From an uncultured Christensenella sp. (lineage in GTDB: Bacteria > Bacillota > Clostridia > Christensenellales > UBA1242), in NCBI GenBank assembly GCA_948471335.1, contig CAOKRZ010000051.1, positions 1-6,360 of the forward strand: a stretch of DNA of 6,360 bases. Direction: 5' to 3'. Position 1 is the first letter of the stretch; each line of letters begins with the position of its first letter. Below, piece after piece: positions 5,259-6,360 of the stretch. The notes under the pieces are model-generated. The model was not told the DNA's origin, did not search any database, and saw nothing but the letters and a program-made list of their open reading frames with translations. A program made the translations under genes and the position numbers.

Positions 5259-5268
5259 ATGGATTTAA
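5197..5268 (+). CDS. Possible small peptide overlapping the radical SAM start
   Basis: ATG at 5197 encodes 23 residues beginning MPLKLNLFEVF and ending TTLRQFWSLWI, rich in aromatic and leucine residues. Its stop (5266-5268) lies 10 bases inside the radical SAM gene, whose ATG (5259) has no good ribosome site: AAGG at 5241-5244 is 14 bases away. This suggests coupled translation. Its own ribosome site is poor (AGG at 5184-5186, about 10 bases upstream). Inferred possibilities: substrate peptide of the radical SAM enzyme, a regulatory leader peptide, or a chance frame. It does not match any radical SAM peptide class I recognise. Confidence 0.35.
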   Translation: MPLKLNLFEVFETTLRQFWSLWI

Positions 5269-6092
5269 AAATAACAAAGCCAAAGCGTGTTATCGTTGAG
5301 ATCACAGACAAGTGTAATTTCAGATGCAAACACTGCTTTGCAAACAAAAACGACTTGGAGCTTAGTTTTCCAAGCTGGAAGAAAATTTTTGAAAATATTG
5401 TTAAAGAAAAAGTTCAAAGTATAACAGTAACGGGAGGAGAACCGCTGCTTTACAGAGAGCTGTTTTCTCTGCTTGAATCGTTGCATATAAGAAAAACAAT
5501 CTTGACACTCGACACCAATGCATCACTTATAAATGAAAATAATATTAAGCTCATAGAAAAATACTTTAAGAAAGTTAGAGTATCTTACTATGGGATTAAT
5601 AGAAGTTGGCACGCAAACACAAATTCTATGGCTTTTGATGAAGGGCGCTTTAAAAATTCGCTGAAGCTTCTTTGTGACAGCAAGCTCTTCGTGCAAGTGA
5701 AAATTCCTTTATTCTCAAACAATGTCAAAAGGATCAATCAAATGCTTGACAGTTTGAAGGAATTTGAGATAGATGAAATTGTTCTTATCCCAATCATTCC
5801 TGTTGGTAAAGCGAAAAATTTATCAGGACTAGTTGGCTCAAGAGATGCAAAACGTCTCATTAAAGACTATGGAGACAAGGCAAGAAACATCAAGGTTTTC
5901 AGGTGGGTTAAAGGCAAGCACTTCCTTATCAGAAGCAATGGGAACGTTATTCTGCATCCGCCGTTTGGAAGGGAAGAAACAATCCTTGGAAATGCAATGG
6001 ATAGACCGATTGGGCAGCTTTGGGAAAGAGTTCCAGAGAAATACAAGCAGATAAATTTAGATTTTACGTCAGATTTGTCTGGGCTTAGTTAA
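5259..6092 (+). CDS. Radical SAM protein with degenerate C-terminal SPASM/twitch-like region
   Basis: 277 residues. Cluster-binding CNFRCKHC gives CxxxCxxC with Cys19, Cys23, Cys26; TGGEP (58-62) is the SAM-binding GGEP motif; TLDTNA (83-88) and VRVSYYG (106-112) match later barrel strands. The ending IRSNGNVILHPPFG...ILGNAMDRPIGQLW has the SPASM/twitch pattern (G-x-V, later GN...LW), but the Cys expected there are absent: the only Cys after 26 is Cys139. So I predict just one 4Fe-4S cluster. Known: the family cleaves SAM to a 5'-deoxyadenosyl radical, and relatives with SPASM-like ends often modify peptides. ATG 5259 is the only start that keeps the whole core, and upstream in-frame stops occur at 5229 and 5220. 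No transporter, peptidase or standard precursor follows; a strong terminator does. Reaction unknown; an overlapping small peptide is a candidate substrate. Confidence 0.85.
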   Translation: MDLKITKPKRVIVEITDKCNFRCKHCFANKNDLELSFPSWKKIFENIVKEKVQSITVTGGEPLLYRELFSLLESLHIRKTILTLDTNASLINENNIKLIEKYFKKVRVSYYGINRSWHANTNSMAFDEGRFKNSLKLLCDSKLFVQVKIPLFSNNVKRINQMLDSLKEFEIDEIVLIPIIPVGKAKNLSGLVGSRDAKRLIKDYGDKARNIKVFRWVKGKHFLIRSNGNVILHPPFGREETILGNAMDRPIGQLWERVPEKYKQINLDFTSDLSGLS

Positions 6093-6132
6093 GTATATAT
6101 GCAATGAAAATAAAAATTTCAAAAATAAAGGG

Positions 6133-6166
6133 CAGCAAAAGCGGTTTATGCTTTTGCTGTTTTTTT
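6133..6166 (+). terminator. Terminator of the radical SAM gene
   Basis: A perfect 10-bp stem CAGCAAAAGC (6133-6142) with GCTTTTGCTG (6150-6159), 7-base loop, then seven T (6160-6166). It lies about 40 bases after the stop codon. Confidence 0.93.
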
Positions 6167-6250
6167 CTGTCTAAAAGTCAAGAAATTTTGTGGTTGACAC
6201 AAAGAATGTACTTTGAGAATATAAATAAATATAAAAAACAGCAAATTTCA

Positions 6251-6280
6251 TTGACAAAAGCGGGCGCAGTGTGATATATT
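6251..6280 (+). promoter_or_regulatory. Promoter of tRNA-Cys
   Basis: Consensus TTGACA (6251-6256), 18 bases, TATATT (6275-6280), with TG at 6272-6273. The TGTGATATA context resembles the CoaE-MBL promoter. Predicted start about 14 bases before the tRNA. Another TTGACA at 6194-6199 has no good -10 box; the stretch 6167-6250 shows nothing else. Confidence 0.85.
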
Positions 6281-6300
6281 GTTTTTGTTCGATGCGATTT

Positions 6301-6360
6301 GGTACCATAGCCAAGCGGTAAGGCAAAGGTCTGCAAAACCTTCATTCCCCGGTTCAAATC
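6301..6360 (+). tRNA. tRNA-Cys(GCA), 3' end outside window
   Basis: The acceptor 5' strand GGTACCA (6301-6307) is followed by D-arm GCC...GGC, anticodon stem AAGGT/ACCTT around CTGCAAA with anticodon GCA, then the start of the T-arm CCCGGTTCAAATC, where the window stops. The 3' strands of the T and acceptor stems are not visible. The body matches the common bacterial tRNA-Cys pattern closely. Confidence 0.95.

Noticed and set aside
6194..6225. TTGACA followed by TATAAA as a second tRNA-Cys promoter
   Set aside because: Spacing is 20 bases, too long, and boxes at 17-18 bases match poorly; the promoter at 6251-6280 is much better.
6104..6274. 56-codon frame with a CFCCFF segment after the radical SAM gene, considered as a precursor peptide
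   Set aside because: The cysteine/phenylalanine run is simply the translated terminator hairpin and T-tract; the frame has no ribosome site and runs into the tRNA-Cys promoter.

Overview
The window looks like chromosome from a low-GC Gram-positive bacterium, most likely an uncultured Clostridia/Firmicutes lineage. Evidence: hairpin-plus-T-tract terminators after nearly every unit, AGGAG-type ribosome binding sites, extended -10 promoters (TGn before TATAAT-like boxes), a YhaN-like ATPase, a tRNA gene with encoded CCA, and TGA used as a stop codon. Gene density is high and all genes are on the + strand.

Layout. Bases 1-860 are the 3' part of a YhaN/SbcC-type membrane-anchored coiled-coil ATPase, followed by a weak terminator. 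A tRNA-Gly(GCC) gene (1018-1092) with its own terminator follows. Behind it lies an accessory patch, 1128-2340. The tRNA segment from the T-loop to the 3' end, plus the terminator hairpin, is repeated at 1218-1267 (diverged) and 2283-2340 (32/36 identical over the att-like part). These repeats frame a GC-rich, foldable island (1131-1217, about 60% GC) and a very AT-rich gene for a GNAT-like acyltransferase (1369-2229). This is the signature of integration at a tRNA 3' end, but no integrase is present.

From 2341 the window returns to ordinary composition. It holds a monocistronic short-chain dehydrogenase (2406-3098), then a two-gene CoA operon. The first operon gene fuses a dephospho-CoA-kinase-like domain to an RNase Z/YhfI-like metallo-beta-lactamase domain (3219-4544). 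The second, 10 bases on, is coaD (4555-5028). Together they would cover the last two steps of CoA synthesis, with an added hydrolase of unknown job.

The last unit has its own promoter (5075-5104) and a leader of about 150 bases containing inverted repeats, a perfect AGGAGG with no gene at normal distance, and a possible 23-residue aromatic peptide (5197-5268). The peptide overlaps the start of a radical SAM enzyme (5259-6092) that has no convincing ribosome binding site of its own. After a strong terminator the window ends inside tRNA-Cys(GCA).

Best candidates for something new: (1) the CoaE-MBL fusion next to coaD; (2) the small-peptide/radical SAM arrangement; (3) the three-copy tRNA-Gly att/terminator unit carrying an acyltransferase cassette and a structured GC-rich island. 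All three rest on reading the sequence alone; no homology search or folding calculation was possible.
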